Below are positions 47,935 to 59,924 of a stretch of 64,000 nucleotides of DNA, piece after piece. The notes under the pieces are model-generated. The model had not been told where the DNA came from. It ran no database searches and was given only the letters and a program-made list of their open reading frames with translations. A program made the translations under genes and the position numbers. Every line of letters starts with the position of its first letter. Positions within the stretch are counted from its first letter, which is position 1. Origin of the DNA: Sycobia sp. Sy_11 (lineage: Eukaryota > Arthropoda > Insecta > Hymenoptera > Epichrysomallidae); the NCBI GenBank assembly GCA_018907035.1, contig JACCIC010000005.1:3541001-3605000 (forward strand), in the 5' to 3' direction.

Positions 47935-50900
47935 ACGTTGATTTGAAAGAAAAGAATTAGAATTGGAGCTAAAGCAAAGCTTGATACTTCAAGAACAATT
48001 ATAACGTATAAACTTGTAACAGCATATAACTATATATATATATATGATTAGTACTTAAAAATGCGAATGCCGTTCAATAACAGAAAATATGCAAAGCAAT
48101 AAACAAAGTCTTTGCATGCACTTTAACACATATCTAAAATTGGTTAACAGTATCATCTGTTTTCTTAGCGAAATTTGCCGCGTTTTTGAGTTTTTTCCCT
48201 CCCAGCGTTTACTCCCGGCCTCCCGCGCGTATATCCAACTATTCCAACTCCAACATGCACGGACAGGACAGGATTGTTTTTCGTCCACTTTATAATTCAA
48301 ACCAGATATGCGACTATAGCAAGGAGTCACATATAAAATACTGTGTAACGTATTTTTCAAATCTACACCACCATGAACGCCACACTACGTTCAAATAACG
48401 AAATAAACTCAAGGTCGGATATGGGCCACTATAGTGCGAATTATATGAATCGTGGCGTGGCGTGGCGTGAAGCGTTGTATCTGGTTGTATCGTTGTATGC
48501 GTTGGTTATACGACTCCATAAGCTGCCGTAAGCAAGCCGTAAGAATGGAAGATAGACTATATTATATTAATATAAACTCTGATATAAGTTATATGAATAA
48601 AACACATATTGACTTGATGAGATACTAGATAAGCCTTACATAAAGAATATAAACACAATTTTGAAATATTTGCCGTCTTCACTATAGATCTTTGCATTCA
48701 AATTTAGGCTGATTCAGAATCACGATCGTGTTTTCGTGCTTTAAGGATATATAGTGTAGGAGACAGGCGCAAGTCGCGCGGGACATACGAAGGCCAGAGA
48801 GTATTCGCAGGTATTCGTATTATATTGTCAGATATTATATTATCTCTGGCTACTCTCTGGTATCATACCATAGGACAGCTGCACTTGGCTGCACCAGCAG
48901 GTGCATCTTACAGGCTGCACCCCGCGCATGCACCATTCTTTGCTTGTGTGCTTACACATGGCTTACACTGCTATACTCTATAGCAAATTCTATTATATAT
49001 ATATAGTTTATAGATGTAGGAACTTTCAAATAGCAGTGGATCATGACACGTGATACGATGATATTAGATATCACCAATCGGATAAATGAGATAAGATAAG
49101 ATCCATTTTTGGTAAATATTATAATAATAGATAAGATTTATGCATAGGTGTTTATTAGCCATAATAAACAAGTAATGTCTGGTAATATGTTTACCATAAA
49201 GTGTATACAAATCAGAGATAATGATATACAGATAAAGAAATGATATCACAATTTGCAAAATCAGAAGTCAAAAACCACTAAACCACAAACTGTACATAAA
49301 ACAAAAGCTGTAGATAATAGATTTACGTTTTTAATTAATTTTTTTTATTTAAGGTGAATAATATTAAATAATATTATCATTGCCATAGTCCTAACTCCTG
49401 GATTTCACTACTCCTGGCCTAGACATTGGTGCTACTGCTGGTAAGGTCCTAGCTAGGTCCTGGTGCAATGGTATCTTTCTGTCTGCATTAAAATTTCCCT
49501 GGATTAAAAAAGCCTTTTTCTTATATATTTTAATCCGTAGAATGTTAGACCAGAAAGTTTTTTTTTGTTAGACAGGATAATTGTTTAAACAAGTAGAAAA
49601 CAGATAATATTTTATCCAGAATAAATTTAATTTTAAAAATATAGACAATTTTAAGCAAAATTATTTTTAGGATTCAGCTCCCAAAAGGTATATGTAAAAA
49701 GTTACGATTTTTTGAAAAATTTTTGCCAGTTTTTAGCAACTTTGACTACTTGCAAAACATTATTAACATTTTTAGAAAATTCAAAATAATACTTTCTGTT
49801 TAAAGTTTAATTAATAATTTTGAATGATTACAAATCAAAAGACTTTTTTAGTAAACAATTGTTTTAACAATAAATATTAAATCCTTTTTGCATATGCAAA
49901 TTATATTGTTGGTGATTTGATGAGTTATTTGTATTGAAATTTTGAGTTAAAAATTGTAGATTTAAATCTAATATATTATTTAAAATTTTTTACAAATTGT
50001 AATTAATTGTGATTTTACAAGTAATCAAAGTTTTTAAAAAATGTCAACATTGAAATTCTAAAAAATCATAACTTATTAAATATACATTTTATAAGATGAT
50101 CCTTAGAAGTTTGTGTACTAAAAATTATCTACATTTGTAGAGAAAATTTTATTCGCTATAAAAGAAGAACTGCTTTCACTTTATTTAATGAATTTCGATT
50201 TAAACAATGGTCTACTCTGTTTAACCAAAACAGACTTCCAGATTTACATTATCCAGGTCAAAATACATATAAAAAAGCCTTTTTTTAGCTTGAGATATAT
50301 TATTACAAATGATAATATTCAGTACCAAGTCTAAACTAAATTACAAGATATTTTGAAACTATTATTAACTATTATAGCAATGCATGAACCAATAAGGAAT
50401 TATAAATGAGTTTTAATTTTATTGATTTATAAAATAAATTATTTAAATAACTAAAATAACTAAAAATAAGTAATCATTGCTGAGTAAGAAAGTAGTAAAA
50501 ATATTTATTAGTTTTGTTAAAATTTAACATGAAACTTTTAAAAATTCTTCAATTCTTTCAGAGATCATTAATATATTTTATAATTCTTGATAATAATTAA
50601 AGTTAAAAAATTTTAAATTCAAATCAACTTTCAAATTCGACACTAGATGTAAGCATTCTTGATTCCTAATATAAGCTAAATCTATTAACGATTGTAATCT
50701 CCTTAATAATTAATCTATAATCAATTGATTTTTAAAAAAGTAAACAATTTGACATAACTTTATTAAGTAATTCTAAATTTAAATTATTACGTTCAATTTG
50801 ATATATTTGAAATTTAAAAAATTTAACATTGGAAGAATCAGTTTCTCATACTCAAATTATTTTTATTTGAAAGTTTATTATATATAAATATATATACATA

Positions 50901-52634
50901 TAATGTACAACAATATTTGTATAAATCATTTTCTATTTACAATATTATGTTTATCAAATTCTTATAGAAACGTTTTCCGTTTGTGTATTTTACATTAAAT
51001 ATTTAATTAAAATATTGACATTACGCTAAAAAATTTTTTTTATAATAAATTGAATGCTTAAACATAATCTTACCTAAAAAGTTGTTTTTAATACAAAACT
51101 AAATTAGTTTAGTATAATAGATTGATTATTAGTAATAATTATATTAATGCAAACTAAAAAATTTTCTTTGAATGATAATTATAATAATTAAAGTTAAAAT
51201 CAATAATTTTTTATTGTCAATGCATTAGTGCAAACTTCGCATATAATGGATATACATATTTTGAATACTTTGACTAGATGGTATTGCTTACATATTTATC
51301 ATAATTTACATTTTTATAATAAAAATCGATCAAATCATATAATAAAAATTTGCCAAAATATATTTAAAAAAATTATACTAATGAAAATGTAGATGCACTA
51401 ACAGTTTTTTAATTTGAACTATAATTTGATACCATAAACACATTTAAAACATTCACTGCCAGCTGAGAAATTATTGAGATTTCCAAATAATGTTTTCACC
51501 ACTTTGTTATAATGGTTAATATAAGAATTGTATCTATAGGCACACTAGAACTAGTTACTTCAATATTTATCTACATAATCTAAAGCCTATATTATAATAT
51601 AACTCATATGCTATTTCCTCTTAGCTTATCATTTCCAATATTATTACTCTAGCATTTAATTGTAGTTTTAAATCTAAATGAATATTTAAAATTTGACAGC
51701 TCAAAAATACTTTTGCTTTACAGAAATAAAGTTTTTCGTCATACTGTAATTTTAAATATTAATAATTTTGAATTTTCTCATATGAAAAATTGATTTATAA
51801 ATGTATATACAGATGTTTACGTGGAATGTTCTTTGCTAAATATTTTTTGAAAAGCATTGATTAGATGAAAATAGTTATGCAGATTTAAAATAGAAATTGA
51901 TCATTTTAGAGTCACGCATATAAAAACTTTTTTGAGGCATGATGCATTGTTATTTTTTTAAGATTTTTAGTCTGATACCTTATTCTACTATTTCCATCAG
52001 GTACAACTACTAAGTTTTTTTCTCAATTACTGTACATTATATGGCATTAAAAAAGAATCATGATATTTGTATAGATAAAAGCCTTTAAAATTTAAGAGGA
52101 ACATTAAAATTTACTTAATTTGGCTTTGGAATACTGACATGTGTAATATCCATCGCCTTAAGAATCACAACTAATCCCTTTACGGTAAATTTTTTCTTCA
52201 ATTTCAATTTCTAGATTTTTTTGCACAACAATCTTTATTATATTAGTCTACACTGAGAACGCCAGCGTTCTCTAATATTCATTAACAAATCTAAGTTGCA
52301 ATGAATTTACAAGTTATATAATGATTCAGTCCGGAAAGTATAAGAAGGTGATTCAGGCGTTTAATTCAAGACTTTTTGCTTTACCGTATGTATAGCACTC
52401 CAATATTGTCATTGCACTTAGTATTTTACATTTTTATAATTTAAAATGTAACGAGTCTTTATATATTAAAATAATTACTTGCTCTAAAATAATTTTAACA
52501 GAGCATTGTAAAATGTGCATAGAACCACATAGTAAAGTTCATTCGCTTGTTCACCCATAGCAGTTTTTTACTATAAAATGTAAATCAGAGAAAATAAAAA
52601 ATGCAAAGCTAAACTGCTTTAATTATATGATTTT
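47935..52634. other. Intergenic DNA between INCENP and PDE2A
   Basis: The part next to INCENP (about 47.95-48.9 kb) should contain its promoter. It includes a short tandem GTGGC repeat (about 48452) and an inverted repeat of CCAGAGAGTA with TACTCTCTGG (about 48794 and 48863). A cluster of GGCTGCAC units with CAGCTG and CAGGTG E-boxes lies at about 48876-48925. From 49 to 52.6 kb it is very AT-rich, without open frames of note. Its right end contains the 3' untranslated region of PDE2A. Confidence 0.55.
52234..52239 (-). promoter_or_regulatory. Possible polyadenylation signal of PDE2A
   Basis: AATAAA on the minus strand, about 400 bases after the PDE2A stop codon. In AT-rich DNA such a hexamer is common, so the assignment is weak. 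Confidence 0.25.
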
Positions 52635-55600
52635 TCAAACACCAAAACTTGCACTTTCTAAATCAAAATCTATTTTGCTATTAGATGTCCGACTCATAGG
52701 TATTTGATCAGAATTATTGAACTGCAAAAGTACTTCTTCTTCCAAATGAACATTTAATAAAACATCCATTCCAGTCATTCCTTTTTCGCTATATTTTTGA
52801 AATACTACTGTGGCTATTCTCCATATCTCGCGATTTCTTTCAATTATTTGCACAATAGGTTGTATTGATGGAAAAAGTGTCACTAAATTCCTATAAGATC
52901 AAATTATGTTAATTTATTTTTGTAAAAAATTATCTCCATTTAAAAATTTTGATACTAACGTAAATAATGGTAAAACGAGATTTGTTATAAATTGCACTTG
53001 AAGATCTGGTATTGAAGCTCGTTCTCGATCCATCATTTCAATTGGTGCTGTACCCATGCTTTTTTCTAAATCTCCTTGTGAGAAAAATTCATCATAAATT
53101 TGTTCCTAAAACATTATTTAATAAGCATATATATTTTAAGTATAAAATGAATTTAAATATTATTTATTAGAAAATTACCGCAGTCTGCTTTGAAACTCGC
53201 CAATTTTTTGTCTGATCATTAAGATCGCAACATGTCATAAACATTGCATGCAGAATTTTTTGATGCTTGAGATTATTTTTGTTATATTCTTTTGTGACAT
53301 GTCTTTGTTCATCAACACTTCTAAAATGTGATGCAAGATCGGTAGCAAGAATATTATTTCTTAATAAATCAAGAGCTTCACTATATTCTTCACTACTGAG
53401 GTTTTCAAAAATATTGCAACCATCAGTATTCAAAATGCACATAGATTGAGCCAAATGATGTCGCTATTGAGTGTAATAAGTTATTGAACATTAAAACTTC
53501 ATTACTTCAAATAATATTTTAAAATGTTATTATAAATTTATTTTCTTACTTCCATGACAGAGCCTTCAGAGCTGTAAAGACTAGCCAAAATAGTTCCACA
53601 TTTGGTTTGAAAAGAATTATTAGTTCCTCTGTGATCAATATCATGACATAAACAAGAAACTAAAAATACCAAAGCTTGTAATGAACTCATGTAACCATCT
53701 CTTACTAAATTAAGATTTTTCATGAGTAAATAGGCAAAATGAGCTACAGAAAAAGCATGCATCCAATTGTGGTATGGTGCATCACGATAGCCTTTCTTCA
53801 CATATAAAATGAATCTTTGAATATAAATTATATATATTATTAACAATCTTTTAGTAGATTAAAAATTTAAAAAAATTATAACATGTTACCTTGCAAGCAC
53901 AGCTTTTCTTATTCTCCAACGCTGAAGGAAACCTAAATCAGCAAACATTTTTAAAACATAGCAAGGCATGTGTCTATATGGTACTGTGCGTGGACAAAAA
54001 TGAAATGTATCAAAATCTTTTATATTATGATCATCGCCACAATTTAATAATGCTTGAACATCTTCTTCTTCCACCTAAAATATTATATATAATTAAAGTT
54101 TAACTATTTTTGAAACAATATATCAATAATTTATTATGTAAATAACTAGTTTGAATAACTGCTATGTTCATAATAGTTAATATTCATTCTCTCTTTTCTT
54201 TAAGATAATAATAATCAAAATTAGTTAAAAATAGTTTAAATAAAATTATGACCCAAACAGATTCCTTGATTTAGAATGGATTTCTGGTGCTGTATTTAAT
54301 AATCCTTTTCAAAATACTATAAAAATATAATATTTTTCAGAATTAATAAGTTAATGGACATAAATTAACGTTTTTATTTTATTTTCTTAACAATAACACT
54401 TGAAATTTCCACAGCAGGACCACTAGTCCCTTATTCCAAATACTACGTATAATTATTTAAGATTTATTACATAAAAAATTATTTTTGAATTACTTGTTTG
54501 AACCCTCAACGTTTCTAGTATATGTACATATGACTAATAGCAATATTTTATTTAATTTGTTTTAAAGATAAATCATCTATCTGTTAAATATAGACACATT
54601 TTTTTTCGTAATATTTTGTAGCACTGTTTACATTTATATTTCAAATGTTCATGAACTATTTCACTTGTAGATTATTATTATTATATTAACTAATTATTTA
54701 AAATATTTGTCCTATACAAAAATTTACATTATTATTTTGTACATTTAGATTATTTTTGAATTGAAATGTTTTAAGTTAATAAATTTATACAAAATATATT
54801 TTTAAATCGATACTATTATTTTAGATAAATTACGAGTTTTAATTATATTTGTTATTACATGGCCTATTTACATATTTAAATATCTGATGTATTTATTTTA
54901 ATAATTTATTTTATTTTGATTACATTACATTGGTATTTATAATATTACTTTTTGTAAGTAATACTTAACGTATAATAACTATATTTAATTAAAAAATATT
55001 AAGCTCATCTCAATTTTGAAAATCTTTTAAATCACATCAGTTCTTCAAGATTTAGAAACAAGATAATTCTAAGTTTTATATATTATTCTTATATTGTATA
55101 ATAAACAAAAACAATAGAAAAAAATTTATCTATAAAGAATATTTATTTATTGAAAACATTGTATAGAATCTCCAATCTTCAGAATTATTTTTAGAAGGTA
55201 TCGCTTCAAACGTATGCAATAATTTTTTAACTTTACTAAATACTGAATTTAGAATAATATATCTGTTGTGAAAAGCATAACCATTTATACTGGAGAATAT
55301 TCAAAAATTGGTATATTTTCTAAAAACTACTTATTTATAATATATTATTGCATTAATAATTAGGGACTTTCAAAATGTTTTAATGCGTATAATAGAAGAA
55401 TACAAAATTAAAGATTACCTGCATGTGATACATCATTAGTTCATTACTGAGTTTGCTCCTGGCTTGTGCATCTTGAATTTTTTTATAAACAATACTATGC
55501 ATTATAGAGATACCACAGTAAATACTGAAAGCCATTGCTACTTCCTCATCAAATACATCAAAGTATAATCCATTTATTTTATTGCATAATTGAGCTACAC

Positions 55601-56835
55601 CTGAATGTTTAACAAGTGATAAAATTATAACACTATTGAATAAAGATCAGCATATTTTTTAAGTATTTTAATAATAGTTTTTGAATTAATAATAATATTC
55701 AACAAAATATTTATTATTTCATAATAAATAAAATTTATTTAAATATTGCAAATTATGAATGAGTAAAATGTTAAATATATTACCAATAATTCCATTTTCA
55801 TCTCTAATAGGAAAACATAAGATATTTCTTGTCTTAAATCCAGTGACTTCATCTATTCCTCGGTAGAATAATGGATGTTCATAAGCATTTCTAATATTAA
55901 GTAGCTTTCCTGACAATGCGACTTGACCAGCTATACCTTGACCAAGTGGAATTCGCATTTCTTTGGTTGACTATAGATAAAAAAAATTTGAAGGAAGTAG
56001 TGATAAATAAATAATAAAAAATATAGAAAACAAAATAAAAAGTAAATTTTCAAGCTTATCTATTTAATACCGGCAGAAAAAGATTAGATAAGATAACTTA
56101 CTTCCTCAGTCGGAAGTCCATCAAAGACCTTGGCAACAAGTTCTTGTTGTTCTGATTCTAGAAGAAATAGCGAGCATCGTTCAGCTTTCGTTAGTTTTCG
56201 AGCTTCTGTCATGATTTCTCGTAGTAAATCAGTCAAATCCCCTTTCAAAAAGAAAATAATTTAATTAAATAGCAAGTTCGTGGAATGAAATATTTATTAA
56301 TAAAATAAGAGTATATGAAAAAAGTTGAAAATATAATTACAAGTAAGATTGTTTGAAAAAAACTTTTCTTGTTTCCTTTTCCGAGTTTTTCAGGAGACTT
56401 TTTATTATTTATAGATATTATAATAACAATACCATAAAACGTAGAAGATGTATGAACGACAACGTGCACGTTCTGTTAAGAAGTTTTAGATTATTATAAA
56501 AATTATGAAAATTTACCAAGTCGCGTGAAGAGTCTTTTGGAAACGACCAATAAATCCTGACACTGTAGCTTGAGACGCGTTTCCTCTTGACACCGCAATG
56601 TACTCAACAGCAGACTGAGACAGTATCTGTAAAAGAGAAAAGTACATAGTGGTCTTCCTTTTTTTCTCCTTTTTTTTTCTCGCAAGCTTGATATACGAAT
56701 GCGTACGAGTAGTTTATTTGCAAGCTTTTAAAATTCGAATCTCGGCACTCGCGTGCTTCGCGAGCGTCTTAAAAGCGATTGTCTTTGCGTCTATGTCCTG
56801 CGCTGATAAGGAGATGTGATAAGTAATTTGATATG

Positions 56836-56897
<62 letters not shown>

Positions 56898-57028
56898 ATT
56901 CACGTGCGATACATTACTGCATAAGATTTCTACTACCATGACGCATGCAACGTCATCACATCTTGAAAGTAAACATTTACTCCTCGGGCGAATAGCAATT
57001 ATTGAACTGAGTAAGTATATATATATAA

Positions 57029-57077
<49 letters not shown>

Positions 57078-59091
57078 TCGTTTAGATTGATATTGCGTAA
57101 CATCCATTCCTACTTATATACCTCAAGTCCCCGTGATGATCTCGTAAAAGGAAAAGGTAAAAATTAACCAGTATCACCTTTAATACAGGGCCTCCTCAAT
57201 GCAACCCCAAGTATTAAGGAATCCTTTTTTATCCATTTAGAAGTTTCATTATGTATATATTAATGTTCTTTCGGGATGCCGGTTACGAATATCGCAGTGA
57301 CGAATTGACATATATTGAATTTTTAGGTCGAAAATCATAAGAATTATACCTTTTCAAACTTATCTTGGGTAAAAGAAAAGATTTTGAAAAAATATTTCCA
57401 AGAAAAGTTCTAGATATCATTAAAATATATATTTTCGAAGCAAGTGATATTTCTGGAGAAAAATTCAACATTTCTGCCTCGCGATCCTCTGAAAAATCGT
57501 TGAAATGTGGCCAAATTGTGACAAATCGAAAACTCTTTATACACACTTATGAAATTTATCCTGAAAAAATTGCGTATAGAAAAAGAACGCAACATTCAAT
57601 TTCCTCTAAGAACCTCCAACGACATTCATAATCAGCACCACGAAAAAACATAAATATATAAATATTTTCATACAAATCGGAGTTAGGTGCTTTTCGGAAG
57701 TATACAGCCCCAACAGTGACAAACCACCGAGCTCCGTCTGATAAACTCGAGTTGTTGAATTGCTTTCCATAAATATCGCTTGAATACCGAATAAGTGTAT
57801 TAGAACAAAATTTGTAATTTGATGAGATTTATAATTTTTGATTGAAATATTTTCTGAATTGTTTTGGACTTTCTGTGATAAATTTCAAAAACTATCATTG
57901 TTGTCAAATTTTTGGATTAAAAATTTAATTTCCGTCAAAAGCCACTACGGCATTCGTAATTAGTATTTCAAAAAACATAAATAAATTGTAAAAGTGTTTA
58001 ATTTAGAAACAAGCTAAAGCACAATTAACACTATAATTTATATTAAAAATAATCTTATATATAAATAAAAGAATGAAATGTCATATACATTATATTTTTA
58101 GGGAAACAGTATGAACTCTTCACGCGTCATTTTAAAACGGAAATAATTTTAATTAAAATTATCTATACTTTATGAATACACCGATGTCAAAAAGAAGGGT
58201 TCCCGTTTGAAAAGATGAAACTATTTGAATCCAAAACTAATGTTACACCGGCACTTCTTTAAATTAGCTTTAAAACGTTTTATCGAAAACGTATTAAGCA
58301 AACATCCATTGTTTTCATTCCAGATTTATGCTTAGAGAATCAAAATACATATTATAGAAATATATTGTGGTTTCGTCTCCAGAGCAATATACTTTCTTTT
58401 ACGAACGATCTTTATAATTTTAATAATGTCACTCCATAAAAAATGAGAATTTTTCTGAAAATAAAAATCTGTTCTCTATAGACAGTTTTTATTGTCGACC
58501 AGATATTTAAAGAATAACATCACTATACAAGATATGCTATTAAAAAAATAAAGAAATAATTCGTTGTTAATCATAAAATATATATTGGAATTTAATTAGA
58601 GACTGCTTTAAATTTCAAAAAAAAAATTGCAAAAAACATCGCTAATCCGAAGCCCTAATAAACTCCTAAAAAACTGATTAAACATTCAAGAAAATTACTA
58701 ATTATTAAAACAAAAAATAAAAAAAATTGAATAAAATAAAAAATAAAATAATAAAATAAAACAATAAGCATCAGCATTTCGCGCAACTAACATAATGAGA
58801 CAAACTATAATACTTCGCCTCGCATTGCTTTCCTCGCGTATACTAATTAGGCATTATACTGCATTACAATAGCAGCCACGCGGTATATATAAGGATGCAG
58901 TCTTCGTTGCAGTCCACTGTCCCCGCCCGAGACGCCGGAATTGAAAATTTAACGCATACCGAGCCATCAAAGCCAAGCGGATTAAAAATCAGCGAGGACC
59001 GTCTATTAGAGCATCTTACGTCCGTTCGCGTCCGGCGCGGGTAACGCGATTCGCATGATTTCACGCGTGTCCATTCCGGCCGCGTATATTA

Positions 59092-59160
<69 letters not shown>

Positions 59161-59791
59161 CATACGTATACGCGCGTATACGCACATATTCAATCGTATC
59201 AACGTCGCGTGCGCGTCATTCCTCGGGCATAATTATATTATAATTTTGAAATCCGCACGTAAGCGCGCTGTATACGGAAAGGCACGGAGTAATGGGGACA
59301 GAACGACTGGGTGCCGGGTCAGGCCTCATCGGGACATGCCGAAAGCTGCATTATATGCCCAATATATAAGCCCGATAAAGCATTCCTCGCGCGCACGTGC
59401 GCGCGGGCGTGTACGCGTGTGGGTGGGCGGGTGGGTGGTTGATTGTATGTAGGCTGGCGTATATAGGTGTGCGCGCGCGCGCGTGTGTGTGTGTGTGTGT
59501 GCGTGTGTGTGTATATATATATGCATATGTATTATATACTCGCCTGAAGCATTCCTGGACTATTTTCGGGCAGACAAGATCGGCGCTCTCCGCGTTGGCG
59601 AATCCCACCAGCCAGACGATTAGCGCCACTTGGCGCTTTATCGGGTGCTGGACCGGTACGCAGAGGTAGACCTCGGGCAGGGGCGACACGACCTGGCTCA
59701 GCGTTGCCACCAGATCCGGGTCCAGCTCGGACACGCGTCGCTTGCACGACTCGCCGGTCAGCACGGCTTGCTGGAGGCCCATGCTCCCGAT
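52635..59791 (-). CDS. PDE2A: cGMP-stimulated 3',5'-cyclic nucleotide phosphodiesterase (PDE2A-type), 5' partial
   Basis: PDE2 enzymes hydrolyse cAMP and cGMP and are activated by cGMP bound to GAF-B. Exons on the minus strand are 59791-59544, 56626-56517, 56241-56102, 55970-55784, 55600-55419, 54074-53890, 53814-53550, 53463-53179, 53105-52960 and 52890-52635. They keep frame for 667 residues. The first visible exon is the end of GAF-A (YLCVPV, VQECF). Exons two to five are the linker helix and GAF-B, with [29 protein letters not shown] and the cGMP-pocket NK-x4-F-x3-DE signature as [14 protein letters not shown]. The catalytic domain has HNWMHA (about 366-371), the metal site HDIDHRG (about 408-414), CDLNDQTK and the purine-clamp Gln in DLQVQF. 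All key residues are present. The first exon begins at a splice acceptor, so the N-terminus and most of GAF-A lie further upstream and were not found before 64000. The first intron needs a GC donor. Confidence 0.93.
56838..56893. repeat. (TA)n microsatellite
   Basis: A TA run of about 56 bases within the large PDE2A intron. Confidence 0.95.
57014..57075. repeat. (TA)n microsatellite
   Basis: TA repeats with two AAATA interruptions over about 60 bases. Confidence 0.95.
57622..57981. repeat. Pair of imperfect direct repeats
   Basis: A unit of about 34 bases at 57622-57655 (ACATTCATAATCAGC ... AAAAAACATAAAT) recurs at about 57949-57981 (GCATTCGTAATTAGT ... AAAAAACATAAAT). It may be a fragment of a dispersed repeat. 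Confidence 0.5.
59095..59148. repeat. (TA)n microsatellite
   Basis: A TA run of about 54 bases in the PDE2A GC-AG intron. Confidence 0.95.
59468..59522. repeat. Compound (GC)n(GT)n(TA)n microsatellite
   Basis: GC, GT and TA units follow one another, ending only about 20 bases from the PDE2A GC splice donor at 59543-59542. Confidence 0.95.
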
Positions 59792-59863
59792 CTATATATT
59801 ATGCGCATACACAGGCAGTTTATTGTACAGCTCTGAGAGCGACGCAGAAATTCGATAAATCAA

Positions 59864-59864
<1 letters not shown>

Positions 59865-59922
<58 letters not shown>
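59865..59922. repeat. (TA)n microsatellite
   Basis: A TA run of about 58 bases, beginning 74 bases upstream of the first visible PDE2A exon. Confidence 0.95.

Positions 59923-59924
<2 letters not shown>

Larger units (their letters stand above)
56627..59543 (-). other. GC-AG intron of PDE2A
   Basis: The frame demands a phase-2 exon end, which falls at CAG|GCGAGT on the minus strand (exon end 59544). The acceptor is TTTTACAG|ATACTG at 56627. Joining there gives ECFRYC, matching the family pattern across this junction. The nearby GT (GCGA|GTATAT) gives the wrong phase and a poor donor. The 2.9-kb intron holds several microsatellites and an imperfect direct repeat. Confidence 0.75.
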
